5,330 nucleotides of DNA from Candidatus Kaiserbacteria bacterium (GTDB taxonomy: Bacteria > Patescibacteriota > Minisyncoccia > Phycocordibacterales > UBA2100). The notes beneath the pieces are model-generated. The model did not search any database and was not told the origin of the DNA. It saw nothing but the letters and a program-made list of their open reading frames with translations. The stretch is taken from NCBI GenBank assembly GCA_026996985.1, contig JALWJR010000031.1:1-5330 (forward strand), given 5' to 3'. Positions 5,261-5,330 of this stretch are shown piece after piece (positions within the stretch are counted from its first letter, which is position 1; each line of letters opens with the position of its first letter). The position numbers and the translations under genes are program-made.

Positions 5261-5330
5261 ATGTACAGGGCAACCATAGGAATGGAGGTGCACGCTGAGC
5301 TTAACACAAAAAGTAAAGTGTTTTGCCGAT
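5261..5330 (+). CDS. gatB: GatB, Asp/Glu-tRNA amidotransferase subunit B (5' end only)
   Basis: Only the first 23 codons are present; the gene runs off the window. The peptide starts MYRATIG and continues MEVHAELNTKSKVFC, which is the hallmark N-terminus of GatB (IGLEVHxQLxTxSKxFC in the family). GatB is the tRNA-binding and kinase subunit of the GatCAB complex. It amidates misacylated Glu-tRNA(Gln) or Asp-tRNA(Asn), supplying Gln- or Asn-tRNA in bacteria that lack the direct synthetase. The ATG at 5261 is supported by the conserved start of the family and by the promoter ending six bases upstream. No gatC or gatA is visible in the window. Confidence 0.9.
   Translation, partial: MYRATIGMEVHAELNTKSKVFCR

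Overview
The window reads as a chromosomal segment from a streamlined, AT-rich bacterium, most likely a candidate phylum radiation (Patescibacteria, probably Parcubacteria-like) lineage. This is inferred from the proteins: SecA carries an acidic insertion after its second helicase block and a shortened helical wing region, Obg lacks any C-terminal extra domain, and the one regulator is a small YerC/YecD-type TrpR relative. No start codon here has a convincing Shine-Dalgarno sequence. Long reading frames contain no in-frame TGA, so the standard bacterial code fits.

Layout, all on the + strand: (1) the last 45 codons of an unidentified gene (1-138); (2) secA, the motor of the general secretion pathway (160-2571), closed by a strong intrinsic terminator (2597-2629); (3) about 1.1 kb of very AT-rich DNA with no credible gene but several inverted repeats, concentrated at 2780-2990, and a short dispersed motif beginning GAGGTG; (4) a 96-residue TrpR-like DNA-binding protein (3742-4032) with the same palindrome on each side, ACTTTAG-N4-CTAAAGT; (5) a 239-bp AT-rich spacer; (6) obgE, a ribosome-associated GTPase (4272-5246); (7) the first 23 codons of gatB (5261 to the window edge), which encodes a subunit of the tRNA-dependent amidotransferase.

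Two patterns stand out. First, secA, the TrpR-like gene, obgE and gatB all have a -10-like hexamer ending 6 or 7 bases before the start codon, three of them with a -35-like hexamer 17 bases further upstream and one at 16. This predicts leaderless mRNAs. Second, the upstream palindrome of the TrpR-like gene covers its predicted spacer and -10, and both palindromes share the TAG-N4-CTA core and spacing of the classical trp operator. This predicts autorepression and possibly control of something downstream. The housekeeping genes (secretion, ribosome assembly, tRNA charging) are functionally unrelated and seem to be neighbours with separate promoters rather than one operon.
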